64,000 bases of DNA from Actinoplanes oblitus (GTDB taxonomy: Bacteria > Actinomycetota > Actinomycetes > Mycobacteriales > Micromonosporaceae), in contig NZ_CP126980.1 in NCBI RefSeq assembly GCF_030252345.1, forward strand, positions 9,681,501 through 9,745,500. The letters run 5' to 3'. The position numbers and the translations under genes were made by a program. Below the pieces are notes generated by a model. That model made no database searches. It was not told the origin of the DNA and saw only the letters and a list, made by a program, of their open reading frames with translations. Below are positions 33,115 through 41,360 of the stretch, piece by piece. How positions within the stretch are numbered: the first letter of the stretch is position 1; each line of letters opens with the position of its first letter.

Positions 33115-33987
33115 GTGAGCAAGCGTCGTAACCGCGAGTCCGCCCCCAAGACCAAGGTGCGCGACATCTTCGTCGCCCGCCCGTTCGAGGGCCTGGCCGA
33201 CGAGCCCGAATGGGTCGCCCTGCGTGAGCTGGTCCCGGCCGCCTCCGCTCCGCTGACCCTGAAGCCGGAGATCGTCGAGGAGTACGGCGACCGTCCCGTC
33301 ACCCTCTCCACCGTGCTGCCGATGGCGTGGCCGGCCATGTCCCGCCGGGACGGCGCGGTCTTCATCGGCCTGCAGCGGCACGTGCAGTCCGGTGACGTCT
33401 CCCGCGACCTGGCCGTGGCCATCCTCGCCGCGCTGCGCACCACCCCGGGCGACCCGGTCTCGGTGCCGGCCCTGCCCGGCGAGGGTCCGCGCCTGCAGGA
33501 CGTGCTGGTCGACGGTCCGCTCGAGGTCACCATGCACGACGGCTTCGAGTACTGGCTGGACGCCGACCAGCTGCAGGACGCCAGCGTGAAGGCGTCGCTG
33601 GAGCGGGCCAACGCGTCGATCTACCCGACCGTCCGGCTGGCCGCTGCCAAGGCCGCGTACTGGTGCCGCATCGCGCCGGACAAGGGGCACGTCCGCTGGG
33701 TGCTCGGCGACGGCGAGGACCGCGCGCTGGACGCCCTGGCCCGGCTCTCCGCCGCCGGCGACCTGCTGCTGCGCGACGACACCAAGTTCGCCGGGATGTT
33801 CCGGGCGCACGGTCTGCTGGTGCCGGTGTGGGACATTCCCGGCGAGCCGGAGGCCGCCGACTGGGAGGCGCCGCTGGCCGATTTCGCCAAGCGCTACCAG
33901 GACACGCTGTCGATCACCGAGCCGCTCGACGCGGCCGCCCGCCGCGCCCGCCAGGGGCTGATCGGCCGCCAGCTGACCCTCCGCTGA
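33115..33987 (+). CDS. DUF5926-family protein
   Basis: 290 residues, soluble, basic N-terminus (SKRRNRESAPKTKVRDIFVA) and a conserved body (PFEGLADEPEWVALRELVPA, LPMAWPAMSRRDG, NASIYPTVRLAAAKAAYWCR). It matches an actinobacterial family of unknown function. No known catalytic motif is visible. The Rep-1 element copy B begins 19 nt downstream of the stop. Confidence 0.85.
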   Translation: MSKRRNRESAPKTKVRDIFVARPFEGLADEPEWVALRELVPAASAPLTLKPEIVEEYGDRPVTLSTVLPMAWPAMSRRDGAVFIGLQRHVQSGDVSRDLAVAILAALRTTPGDPVSVPALPGEGPRLQDVLVDGPLEVTMHDGFEYWLDADQLQDASVKASLERANASIYPTVRLAAAKAAYWCRIAPDKGHVRWVLGDGEDRALDALARLSAAGDLLLRDDTKFAGMFRAHGLLVPVWDIPGEPEAADWEAPLADFAKRYQDTLSITEPLDAAARRARQGLIGRQLTLR

Positions 33988-34005
33988 CCGGGCAATCTCC
34001 CACTG

Positions 34006-34149
34006 CGGAAGATCAACTTCAAGATCTTCGTATACGCCGGCCCGCTCGGGTGCGGATCGCATGCTCCCGCGCGGGCCGGGCGGGCTGATCTGGCCGCTGC
34101 GCGTCCAAAACGATCAGCCCGCCCTTCAATGTCCGCGGGTGGTTCCGGA
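34006..34149 (+). repeat. Rep-1 element, copy B
   Basis: Second copy of the element at 15581-15725, same orientation relative to the upstream gene. Hairpin 1 GAAGATC/GATCTTC at 34008-34029. Hairpin 2 pairs GGGCGGGCTGATC (34078-34090) with GATCAGCCCGCCC (34112-34124), 13 bp perfect. Between copies, stem positions 6, 8 and 9 change on both strands (C-G to G-C, G-C to C-G, C-G to T-A) while the loop CTGGCCGCT-GCGCGTCCAAA stays fixed. Confidence 0.85.
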
Positions 34150-34180
34150 GATCGAAACCCAGCCTGCTGCCGTGCGTGGC

Positions 34181-34260
34181 GGCCGGGCCCGCTCTCGTTC
34201 AGCCGGGCCCGCTCTCCCTCGGCCGGGCCCGCTCTCCCTCAGCCAGGCCCGCTCTCCCTC
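34181..34260 (+). repeat. 20-bp tandem repeat, four copies, at the arcA 3' end
   Basis: Unit GGCCGGGCCCGCTCTCCCTC/A-type, exactly 20 nt, at 34181, 34201, 34221 and 34241; a partial fifth continues into AGTGGGGCGCG. The arginine deiminase reading frame (reverse) enters the array and takes its stop codon (34239-34241) from the junction of copies 3 and 4. Confidence 0.8.
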
Positions 34261-35465
34261 AGTGGGGCGCGTTTGATCGGGCAGCTCATGCAGCGTGGGC
34301 CGCCGCGGCCGCTGCCCAGCTCCGAACCGCGGATCCGGACCACCTCGATGCCGGCGTACTCCAGCTGGGCGTTCGTCTCCACGTTCCGCTCGTAGGCGAC
34401 GCACAACCGGGGCGCGATGGCCAGGGTGTTGTTCCCGTCGTCCCACTGCTCACGCTCGGCGGTCACCGGGTCCAGCCCGGTGTCGATCACGCGCAGGTGG
34501 TCGATGCCCATCGCCTCGGCCGCCGCCTCCAGGAACGGTCGCGGCGGGCGGACCATCAGCTCGTCACCAGCGCCGGCGGTGATGGTCCAGGCCCGCAGGG
34601 TGTCGGCGACGATCGGGTACATCACCACGGCGTCGGCGTCCACCATGGTGCAGACGGTGTCCAGGTGCATGGTGGCCCGCTCCTGGGCGATCGGCACGGC
34701 CAGCACGGTGTGCGCCAGGCCGGCCGAGAGCACCCGGCGGGCCAGCCGCTCGGCGCCGGCCGGGGTGGTGCGCTCGCCGACGCCGATGGCGAGCACCTCG
34801 GGCGCCAGCACCAGCACGTCACCGCCCTCCACGTGCTCCAGGGCCGGTTCGTAGAGCAGCTCGGTGCCGGCGAAGCGCGGGTGGTAGCGGTACACCGCGT
34901 GGGTCAGCGTGGTCTCCCGGCGCCGGGCCCGCATCGCCAGGCTGGTGACCGCCACCCGGTCACCCACCCAGACCGAGGAGTCCCGGGTGAACAGCAGATT
35001 GGGCAGCGGGTCGATGACGAAGTCGTTCGGCTGCAGCATCTCGTAGACCAGGCTGCCGCCGCCCGGTTTGACCTCCTCGTGGGCCAGCCCGGCGATGAGC
35101 ACCTCGGCCAGCCGGTCCGGGTCCTGATCGGCCAGGTAGGCGGCGACCCCGGCGCGCAGCCCATCGCCCAGCCGCCGGTCGGCGAGCACCCCGGCGGTCA
35201 GCTCCGCCCGGGCGGCCGGCACCGCGAGCGTCTCGGCGAGCAGCCGGTCCAGATAGAGCACCTCGACGCCGCGGGCGCGCAGCGCCTCGGCGAAGCCGTC
35301 GTGCTCCTCCTGGGCGCGGCCCACCCATGGGATGCCGTCGAAGAGCAACGAGCCACTGTTGCGCGGGGTGAGCCGGGCCAGCTCCTTACCCGGCCGGTGC
35401 AGCAGGACGGTGTGCAGGCGGCTGACTTCACTGTCGACGTACACGACCTCGACGGTAACCCGCAC
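34239..35465 (-). CDS. arcA: Arginine deiminase
   Basis: 408 residues. Catalytic motifs: [16 protein letters not shown], the Asp/His of [10 protein letters not shown], and Cys392 in [10 protein letters not shown]. It hydrolyses L-arginine to citrulline and ammonia. GTG start at 35465. No arcB, arcC or arcD is adjacent, so it may serve arginine catabolism or pH homeostasis alone. Odd: after CPIKRAP the C-terminus reads LRESGPG, encoded by the 20-bp tandem repeat; typical ADIs end soon after the catalytic loop, so repeat expansion has replaced or extended the tail. Confidence 0.93.
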   Translation of the reverse strand: MRVTVEVVYVDSEVSRLHTVLLHRPGKELARLTPRNSGSLLFDGIPWVGRAQEEHDGFAEALRARGVEVLYLDRLLAETLAVPAARAELTAGVLADRRLGDGLRAGVAAYLADQDPDRLAEVLIAGLAHEEVKPGGGSLVYEMLQPNDFVIDPLPNLLFTRDSSVWVGDRVAVTSLAMRARRRETTLTHAVYRYHPRFAGTELLYEPALEHVEGGDVLVLAPEVLAIGVGERTTPAGAERLARRVLSAGLAHTVLAVPIAQERATMHLDTVCTMVDADAVVMYPIVADTLRAWTITAGAGDELMVRPPRPFLEAAAEAMGIDHLRVIDTGLDPVTAEREQWDDGNNTLAIAPRLCVAYERNVETNAQLEYAGIEVVRIRGSELGSGRGGPRCMSCPIKRAPLRESGPG

Positions 35466-35738
35466 CGAATGTTACCGCTCGATGACAGTGCGACTAGATC
35501 TTGGGACGGGCATGCATCAAGCGGACGACAGAGCTAACTTGGCAGAGTGCGACGAAACCGCGACACGCAGGCGTCGATCTTCACCATCCGCAAGAAGACG
35601 TTGTCCGTGAATGCGGCATTCATCCACACTCATTCGCCTTTCTTTCCTACCCGTCACCCTGTTCCGTGAGGGTCCGAGCACGTACGGTAGTTGGAAAAGA
35701 AAGCCAGCCCGAGAAGACCTTTTGCCGGAGGTCGCAAA

Positions 35739-36476
35739 GTGACTGTCTTCCCTGCCCGCCCCGCTCTGCCCGTTCCGTCCAGCACCAGAGCGTTGACCCC
35801 GGTCAGCCATAGCTCGCCGGGCACTGACCTGGAGCCGCGCCTCTCCCCGATGGAGTGGGCGCGACGTCGCCGTGCCGAGCGCGGCGCCCGCCGCATGGAG
35901 GCCGCCGGAGCCCGGGCCCTCACCCGGCTCGACCGCCTCGGTTCCGCCTGGCACATCGTGGACTGGCCGCGCACCGACCTGTCCCAGTCCTACTACGAGC
36001 CCGACCCGGCCGACGACCGGGCGGGCTTTCTCGCGATCGGCCCCGGCGGGGTCTACGCGGTGACCGTGGCCGACCACGGGCGGTCCCGGGTCCTCATCGC
36101 CGGTGACGTCGTCCAGATCAACGGCAAGCGCCCGCAGTACGTGGTGGAGGCCCGCCGCGACGCCAAGCGGGCGGCCAAGGCGCTCTCCGCAGCTGTCGGC
36201 CTGAACGTGCCGGTCACCCCGGTGCTCACGTTCGTCGGCTCCGGCGTGATCAGCGTCCACGGCCTGCCGAAAGACTGTCTGGTCGCCACCGACCGGGAGC
36301 TCGACCGCCTGCTGCTCGCCGGCGGTGCCCGCATCTCCGCGGCCACGGCAAGCAAACTCTCAGCCGTCGCCAGTAATCCGTCCACCTGGGCGAACGCACC
36401 CTACCGGCCAGGTGGTGACTACCGTTGGTACAGCAACGGACAGACGGCCGCTGACAAGCGGCCGACCCGCCGGTAA
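35739..36476 (+). CDS. Nuclease-related-domain (NERD-like) protein
   Basis: 245 residues. A Pro/Ser-rich N-terminus and a basic helix (EWARRRRAERGARRMEAAG) precede a core with YAVTVADHGRSRVLIAGDVVQING, followed by VVEARRDAKRAAKAL, in which GxYAVT and the downstream basic residues resemble the restriction-endonuclease-like NERD fold. The catalytic assignment is uncertain. GGAGGT lies 6 nt before the GTG at 35739. The 273-nt upstream gap has no other gene. Confidence 0.7.
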   Translation: MTVFPARPALPVPSSTRALTPVSHSSPGTDLEPRLSPMEWARRRRAERGARRMEAAGARALTRLDRLGSAWHIVDWPRTDLSQSYYEPDPADDRAGFLAIGPGGVYAVTVADHGRSRVLIAGDVVQINGKRPQYVVEARRDAKRAAKALSAAVGLNVPVTPVLTFVGSGVISVHGLPKDCLVATDRELDRLLLAGGARISAATASKLSAVASNPSTWANAPYRPGGDYRWYSNGQTAADKRPTRR

Positions 36477-36556
36477 CGTTCCTTGCGACGTCGCCGACCC
36501 GGCGTCCCGGCCATCCGGGACGCCACGGCCGGCGCGACGGAAGCGAGGAGGAGCGG

Positions 36557-37018
36557 GTGGCGCATGTTGAGCTCTCCCTCTCGGGAGCGTTCGTCCCCCA
36601 GGCACGCACACCGGCCGAGGCCGAGTTCGTCACCGGCATCGAGCGCTGGTCCGGCACCGTGGCGGTGGCCGACGAGCCCTGCCTGATCGTCGACGCCGGG
36701 GGCACGATCCTGGCCGTCTCACCGTCCGCCAGCGAGCTGCTCGGTCTGGGCAAACCGGCCGACGCGGTGGGCAAGCGGCTGAGCACGACCCTGGAGCTGA
36801 TCGACTTCACGGCCGGCGCCGGCCCGCTCGACGAGCCGGAGGCGGAGAAGATCCCACCGCTGCTCGCGGTCCGCAGTGAGCGCCTGGCCCGCGGCCTGAT
36901 GCGCGTCGTGGCGGACTCCGGCAAAGCGCCGCTGACCGTTGACGCGATCTCCACGCCGCTGATGGCCGGCGGCCGGGTGGCCGGTTCGATGACCTTCCTG
37001 TCCCCCGTGCACTACTGA
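36557..37018 (+). CDS. PAS-domain-like regulatory protein
   Basis: 153 residues. A PAS-like core (VDAGGTILAVSPSASELLGLG, then GKRLSTTLELIDF) with no output domain, so a stand-alone sensor or partner protein. Strong GAGGAGG ribosome site before GTG at 36557. Ligand and partner are unknown. It is followed by a small ACT protein whose own leaderless promoter lies in between. Confidence 0.75.
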   Translation: MAHVELSLSGAFVPQARTPAEAEFVTGIERWSGTVAVADEPCLIVDAGGTILAVSPSASELLGLGKPADAVGKRLSTTLELIDFTAGAGPLDEPEAEKIPPLLAVRSERLARGLMRVVADSGKAPLTVDAISTPLMAGGRVAGSMTFLSPVHY

Positions 37019-37089
37019 AGTCCGGTTTGTCCATGGCGGTGTGGTGTTCACCGCATCCGACAACCATTGGGTGTTACCGATCCGTAACG

Positions 37090-37095
37090 TAGGCT
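37090..37095 (+). promoter_or_regulatory. -10 box of a leaderless promoter (ACT protein)
   Basis: TAGGCT ends 6 nt before the ATG at 37102. Confidence 0.5.
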
Positions 37096-37101
37096 CCCGT
37101 C

Positions 37102-37488
37102 ATGCTCGATCTAGACCTGTTACCGGGTGAGTACACGGTGTGCCGACTGCCCGCCGGCTCCACCCTGCCCGCCTCGCTGACCACGGGTCCGGACGACAAG
37201 AGCGTCATCTCGGTGACCTGGGGACTCGATGAGATCTCCATCATCTGCCCGTCCGACCGAGTTCCCGAGGGCGCCGAGACCGACACCGCCTGGCGGGCGC
37301 TGCGCGTCGCCGGCCTCGAGCTGACCATGACCGGCGTGCTCGCCTCACTGGTCGGCCCCCTGGCGGACGCCCGGGTCAACATCGTCACGTTCTCCACCTA
37401 CGACACCGACTACCTCCTGGTCCCCACGGTCCGCCTGACCGAGGCGGTCAACACCCTGACCGCCGCCGGGCACCGCATCGCCGGCTGA
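37102..37488 (+). CDS. ACT-domain protein (CASTOR/YbaK-like small family)
   Basis: 128 residues. Two ACT-like halves: LLPGEYTVCRLPAGSTLP, EISIICPSD and GVLASLVGPLADARVNIVTF with STYDTDYLLVP. Small stand-alone ACT proteins of this type bind amino acids; no enzyme domain is attached. The gene is not adjacent to an aspartate kinase in this window. Confidence 0.82.
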   Translation: MLDLDLLPGEYTVCRLPAGSTLPASLTTGPDDKSVISVTWGLDEISIICPSDRVPEGAETDTAWRALRVAGLELTMTGVLASLVGPLADARVNIVTFSTYDTDYLLVPTVRLTEAVNTLTAAGHRIAG

Positions 37489-37585
37489 CCGGCATTTCCA
37501 CCGGCGGGCCGGACGCCGCATCGGCCGGTACCGGCCTGGCATCGAATCGCCGGGAGACGACCTGGCCTCGGCCGGGGCAGGCTCC

Positions 37586-37591
37586 TACCAT
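37586..37591 (+). promoter_or_regulatory. -10 box of a leaderless promoter (lipoprotein gene)
   Basis: TACCAT ends 6 nt before the GTG at 37598. Confidence 0.5.
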
Positions 37592-37597
37592 GAGCGC

Positions 37598-38191
37598 GTG
37601 TCCCCCCACGCACGCCGTATTCCCCTGGCCGTGGGCGCCCTGGCGCTGACGGCCGCTTGTGGCGCGCCGCCCGAGCCGCTGCCCACGAGCCCTCCCCTGT
37701 CCCCGGTCAGCGCGCAGCCCTCGGTCTCCCTGCCGCCGGCCACCTTCGCGCCGCTGACGCCGACCTACGCGCCGACTCCGACGTACACCCCGGCCTACGG
37801 CTACACCCCGACCTACGGCTACACACCGACGGCCACGGCCACGGCCACCGCCACGCCGCGACTGACCAACTCGCCGACGCCGACCCCGTCGCACGCCGCG
37901 AAGTGCTCCGGCCAGCCGACCGGAGCGGAGATCCTGGCGCTGGTCAAGAAGGAGAAGGGCATCCCGAAGGCGACCCTGAAGGTGCAGGACGGGCCGTTCT
38001 GCGCCGGGACCTGGTCGTTCACCACGGTGGAGATCGCCGGGCAGGATGCCGACCAGCTGGAGCCGCTGATGGTGGTGGCCACCGGGAAGGGCAGCACGCT
38101 GGTCAAGATCGCGGCCGGCACCGACGTGTGCAACCCGCAGGTACAGGCCAGCGCGCCGGCGGGGATCCGCGTCCTTGCCTGCGGCTTCTAG
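37598..38191 (+). CDS. Lipoprotein with Thr/Pro-rich linker
   Basis: 197 residues. Signal with lipobox ALTAAC (Cys about 21), then a ~80-residue Thr/Pro/Tyr linker (TPTYTPAYGYTPTYGYTPTA), then a globular C-terminal domain with two Cys-containing motifs (KCSGQPTGAEILALVKKE, FCAGTWSFTTVEI, DVCNPQV and VLACGF). Likely lipid-anchored outside the membrane; the C-terminal domain is not recognised. Its 3' end is duplicated and tandemly expanded downstream. Confidence 0.78.
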   Translation: MSPHARRIPLAVGALALTAACGAPPEPLPTSPPLSPVSAQPSVSLPPATFAPLTPTYAPTPTYTPAYGYTPTYGYTPTATATATATPRLTNSPTPTPSHAAKCSGQPTGAEILALVKKEKGIPKATLKVQDGPFCAGTWSFTTVEIAGQDADQLEPLMVVATGKGSTLVKIAAGTDVCNPQVQASAPAGIRVLACGF

Positions 38192-38352
38192 GAACGCCGG
38201 CGGTTCCAGAGACGCCGACGGTTTCAGAAACGCCGACGGTTCCAGAAACGCCGACGGTTCCAGAAACGCCGACGGTTTCAGAAACGCCGACGGTTCCAGA
38301 GACGCCGACGGTTTCAGAAACGCCTGCGGTTCCAGAAACGCCCTGCGGCTTC
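38191..38352 (+). repeat. 18-bp tandem repeat directly behind the lipoprotein stop
   Basis: Eight full units GAAACGCCGACGGTTCCA (variants with TTTCA, GAGAC and CTGCGG) starting at 38191, 38209, 38227, 38245, 38263, 38281, 38299 and 38317, with a ninth degenerate one. The word CCTGCGGCTTCT that ends the gene also closes the array (38341-38352), so the array looks derived from the gene's 3' end. Units of 18 keep all frames open, so ORFs across it are not evidence of coding. Confidence 0.85.
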
Positions 38353-38438
38353 TGGGCGCGCCTGCGGCCCGCATCGGAGGGCGCGGCCGGTAGGCGGGAC
38401 ACCCCGGGTCTGTGGTGAGCCGCACGGTTTCTGGGCCA

Positions 38439-38444
38439 TAGACT
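38439..38444 (+). promoter_or_regulatory. -10 box of a leaderless promoter (pheA)
   Basis: TAGACT ends 6 nt before the ATG at 38451. Confidence 0.5.
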
Positions 38445-38450
38445 GGCGGA

Positions 38451-39398
38451 ATGCCCGGAACGCCGCCCACGCGATTCACCTACCTCGGCCCGGAAGGCAC
38501 CTTCACCGAGGCTGCCCTGCGCACCATCCCGGCCGCCGAGCACGGGGTGCGCACGCCGGCTCGGAGCGTGCCGGAGGCGCTGGAGGCGGTTCGCTCCGGC
38601 GAGGCCGACGCCGCTCTGGTGCCGTTGGAGAATTCGGTGGGCGGGGCCATTCCGGTCACGCTCGACGAGCTGATCACCGGGAGCCCGCTGACGATCACGC
38701 GGGAGGTGCTGCTGCCTGTCGAGTTCGTGCTGGCCGCCGACGCGCTGAAACCGCTGGCCGGGCTGCGGACCATCGCGGCGCACCCGCAGGCCTCCGCGCA
38801 GTGCCGGCACTGGCTCCAGGCGAACGTGCCGGACGCGACGGTGGTCGACGTGCTGTCCAACGCCGCCGCGGCACTGCACGCGGCCGCCGGAGAGTACGAC
38901 GCGGCCCTCTGCGCCCCGATCGGCGTCCCGCGCAACAAGCTCACCGTGCTGGCCGAGAAAGTCGCCGACCGGGCCGAGGCGGTCACCCGGTTCGCCCTGC
39001 TCACCCGGCCCGCGACACCACCGCCGCCGACCGGTGACGACGTCACCTCGCTGGCCGTGTCGATCCGGCACGACCAGGTCGGCGCGCTGCTCGCGGTGCT
39101 CACCGAGCTCGCGGTCCGCGGCGTCAACCTGTCCCGGATCGAGTCCCGCCCGACCGGCGAACAGCTCGGGACCTACGTCTTCTTCCTGGACTGCACCGGC
39201 CACGTGGCCGAGGCGCGGCTCGGCGAGGCGCTTCAGGGGCTGCGCCGGATCTGCGCCGAGGTTCGCTTCCTGGGCAGCTACGCCCGCCACCGCCTGCTGC
39301 CGGAGCCTCCGGTCGAGGCGCCGGCCGGCCTCACCGACACCGACTTCGCCGACTCCTCGGCCTGGCTGGACCGCCTCCGCGCCGGCGACGTCAGCTGA
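38451..39398 (+). CDS. pheA: Prephenate dehydratase
   Basis: 315 residues. Catalytic PDT domain (about 8-190) with YLGPEGTFTEAAL, LVPLENSVGGAIPVTLDEL and the Thr-rich TRFALL element, then an ACT regulatory domain (about 205-285) with the phenylalanine-binding ESRPTGEQLGTYVFF. Converts prephenate to phenylpyruvate in phenylalanine synthesis. The C-terminal ~30 residues beyond ACT (PVEAPAGLTDTD...) are longer than in most. The last codons are copied into a downstream tandem array. Confidence 0.95.
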   Translation: MPGTPPTRFTYLGPEGTFTEAALRTIPAAEHGVRTPARSVPEALEAVRSGEADAALVPLENSVGGAIPVTLDELITGSPLTITREVLLPVEFVLAADALKPLAGLRTIAAHPQASAQCRHWLQANVPDATVVDVLSNAAAALHAAAGEYDAALCAPIGVPRNKLTVLAEKVADRAEAVTRFALLTRPATPPPPTGDDVTSLAVSIRHDQVGALLAVLTELAVRGVNLSRIESRPTGEQLGTYVFFLDCTGHVAEARLGEALQGLRRICAEVRFLGSYARHRLLPEPPVEAPAGLTDTDFADSSAWLDRLRAGDVS

Positions 39399-39545
39399 AC
39401 CGCGCCGCCCGCCCGGCTCGCCGATTGGAGTTCGGCACGCGGGGCGACGTCAGCTGAATCGCCGACCGCCGGCTCGTCGGCCGGGGGTTCGGATGGCGAG
39501 TGACGTCGGCTGAGTCGCCGACCGCCCGGGGTTTGGGTTTGGCGG
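39384..39545 (+). repeat. Degenerate ~55-59-bp tandem repeat starting in the pheA end
   Basis: GGCGACGTCAGCTGA at 39384-39398 (the pheA terminus with stop) recurs at 39443-39457 and, with small changes, near 39495. Each copy is followed by variants of ATCGCCGACCGCC and GGCTCG. Three copies. The gene end itself is thus part of the unit. Confidence 0.7.
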
Positions 39546-39711
39546 ATCGTCACCGCCCACGGGCGTCGCCCTTTCGGGTCGGGCGTTCTGGACGCGCCAG
39601 CGTCCTGCCCGGCCCGGAAGGGTCCCTGGCGGGAGCGACGATCAGTGATCAGCGCGGGTCCGAGTCATCGTTCCCTCGATCTTGATCTTGAGCGGTCCGG
39701 AACAACGCGAA
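39399..39711. other. 313-nt intergenic region after pheA
   Basis: The first 147 nt are the tandem repeat above. The remainder (39546-39711) carries short inverted words such as GGTCCCTGGCGGGAGC and GATCTTGATCTTGAGC but no gene or clear terminator that I can support. Confidence 0.5.
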
Positions 39712-40053
39712 TCATCCCCAGCCCAGCTCGTGGAGGCGCTGGTCGTCGATGCCGAAGTGGTGGGCGATCTCGTGGACCACGGTGATCGCCACCTCGTCGA
39801 CCACGTCGTCCTCCGTGTCGCAGGCGCGCAGGGTGGGCAGGCGGTAGATGGTGATCCGGTCGGGCAGGGTGCCGGCGTAGTCCCAGCCGCGCTCGGTCAG
39901 GGCGGTGCCCTCATAGAGACCGAGCAGGTCGTCACTGCCGTCCGGTGGGGCGTCCTCGACCAGGAACACCACGTTGTTCATCAGTGAGAGCAGCTCGACG
40001 GGCACCTCGTCGAGGGCCTCACCGACCAACTCCTCGAAGCGTTCCCGACTCAT
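39712..40053 (-). CDS. Zincin-like metallopeptidase family protein
   Basis: 113 residues. It contains the gluzincin-like motif VHEIAHHFGIDD near the C-terminus (residues 98-109) and an acidic N-terminal region (RERFEELVGEALDEVP). This matches the short actinobacterial metallopeptidase family with HEXXH; substrate unknown. The ATG at 40053 was preferred because the family usually starts near M-S-R-E; a GTG four codons upstream (40065) is possible. Convergent with pheA. Confidence 0.85.
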   Translation of the reverse strand: MSRERFEELVGEALDEVPVELLSLMNNVVFLVEDAPPDGSDDLLGLYEGTALTERGWDYAGTLPDRITIYRLPTLRACDTEDDVVDEVAITVVHEIAHHFGIDDQRLHELGWG

Positions 40054-40127
40054 ATCGACCGGCACACCGCATATTGTGCCCCGTGTCGCCGGCGCGGCAG
40101 TTCACCCGGCCGCGCCGGCGGCGGCCG

Positions 40128-40556
40128 TCAGGCCAGTTTGGCGGAGAGGCTGATCGTCGCGCCCGGGCTGAGCAGGCGGGAGATCGGGCAATTCTCCTTC
40201 GCCCCCTCGGCGATCTTCTGGAACGTGGCGTCGTCGATGCCGGGCACGTCGCCGACGGTCTCCAGGTCGATGCGGGAGACGCCGAACCCGGCGTCGGTTT
40301 TGTCCAGGTGCACCTTGGCGACGGTCTCCACCGAGGTGGGCGTGAAGCCCGCGTCGGCGAGGCCCTTGGAGAAGGCCATCGAGAAGCAGCCGGAGTGGGC
40401 TGCGGCGATGAGCTCCTCGGGGTTGGTCCCCTCGCCCTCCTCGAAGCGTGACTTGAAGGAGTAGTTCCCCTGCAGGCCACCCTTACCAGTCTTAAGCGTG
40501 CCGGAACCCTCGGTGAGGTTCCCTTCCCAACGGGCCGAAGCAGAACGAATAGGCAT
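40128..40556 (-). CDS. OsmC/Ohr-family peroxiredoxin
   Basis: 142 residues. Two redox cysteines in AAHSGCFSMAF and KENCPISRLL, with ARWEGNLTEGSG at the N-terminus and NPEELIAAAHS, as in OsmC proteins that reduce organic hydroperoxides via lipoyl-type thiols. Leaderless: a TAGCGT box ends 7 nt from the ATG. Divergent from the membrane protein at 40590 (33 nt between starts). Confidence 0.93.
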   Translation of the reverse strand: MPIRSASARWEGNLTEGSGTLKTGKGGLQGNYSFKSRFEEGEGTNPEELIAAAHSGCFSMAFSKGLADAGFTPTSVETVAKVHLDKTDAGFGVSRIDLETVGDVPGIDDATFQKIAEGAKENCPISRLLSPGATISLSAKLA

Positions 40557-40563
40557 GGACAGA

Positions 40564-40569
40564 ACGCTA
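40564..40569 (-). promoter_or_regulatory. -10 box of a leaderless promoter (OsmC gene)
   Basis: TAGCGT on the reverse strand ends 7 nt before the ATG at 40556. Confidence 0.5.
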
Positions 40570-40589
40570 GCCCATCCGGGGGCCGGTGG

Positions 40590-41327
40590 ATGGCCGACGA
40601 CGCAGGGCCCATGATGGATCACATGGCGGACATGGGGCCCGAGGCAGTGGTCGAATTCGGTCCGGCGGAGCCGGCCGGGTCACGCGCGGACAGAGCCGCC
40701 GGTTTCCTGCGCGGGCTCGGCGCCGATGCGCGGCTCGCACCGATCGTCGCGGCGCTGGGTGGAGTGGCCGGGTTCGCCTCGCTGCTCTCCGAGTGGCAGG
40801 TGACCACGGTGGAGGGGCTGACGTTCAACTCCGACGAGGTGGGCGAGACCAAGATGCTGCCCGCCGACCTGATCGATCTGGGCGGGATCGGGGCGGCCTA
40901 CGTCGGCGGCCTCTTCCTGCTGGTGATCGCGGTGGTGCTGGCGCTGTTCGGGCCGGCGGCCGGTCGGCGGTACGCCCGGCTGGCCGGCCTGGCCGCCGGC
41001 GGGGTGCTGCTCGCCCTGCTGCTGGCCATGGTGCAGCTGATGAACGACGCGACCCGGGTGATCGCCCGCTTCTACACGATCGACCTGACCGCGGAGAACC
41101 TCAAGCTGGCCTACGGCCGGGGGCTGTGGTGCGCGCTGGCCGGGGTGGCCGCCGCGCTGGTCGCCCTCTGGCTGGCCGGGCGCGAGACCGGGCCGGGCGG
41201 ACCGCCCCGCTGGCGGCGTGCCGAGCCGGCCGACGAGGAACCGGACAATCCGCTGGAATTGAGCATCATGCCGACCGCGCCGTTCGCCTCCCACCCGAGT
41301 GACCGGGACATGCCCCACCAGCAATAA
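40590..41327 (+). CDS. Four-helix membrane protein of unknown function
   Basis: 245 residues. Four hydrophobic segments (about 50-68, 98-120, 130-150 and 178-200), a loop after the first helix with SEWQVTTVEGLTFNSDEVG, and soluble acidic ends. The topology is like the Trp-associated membrane protein family, but I do not claim homology. The ATG at 40590 was taken as the first; later ATGs at 40611 and 40614 are also possible. Followed by serS with its own leaderless promoter. Confidence 0.7.
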   Translation: MADDAGPMMDHMADMGPEAVVEFGPAEPAGSRADRAAGFLRGLGADARLAPIVAALGGVAGFASLLSEWQVTTVEGLTFNSDEVGETKMLPADLIDLGGIGAAYVGGLFLLVIAVVLALFGPAAGRRYARLAGLAAGGVLLALLLAMVQLMNDATRVIARFYTIDLTAENLKLAYGRGLWCALAGVAAALVALWLAGRETGPGGPPRWRRAEPADEEPDNPLELSIMPTAPFASHPSDRDMPHQQ

Positions 41328-41346
41328 ATCGGGCGCGGCGGACCGG

Positions 41347-41352
41347 TAGGCT
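41347..41352 (+). promoter_or_regulatory. -10 box (serS)
   Basis: TAGGCT ends 8 nt before the GTG at 41361. Confidence 0.45.
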
Positions 41353-41360
41353 CGACAACT

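Noticed and set aside
37657..38418. Forward frame reading through the 18-bp repeats as PETPTV repeats
   Set aside because: The frame overlaps the lipoprotein gene in another register and continues only because the repeat unit is a multiple of three. The real gene stops at 38191.
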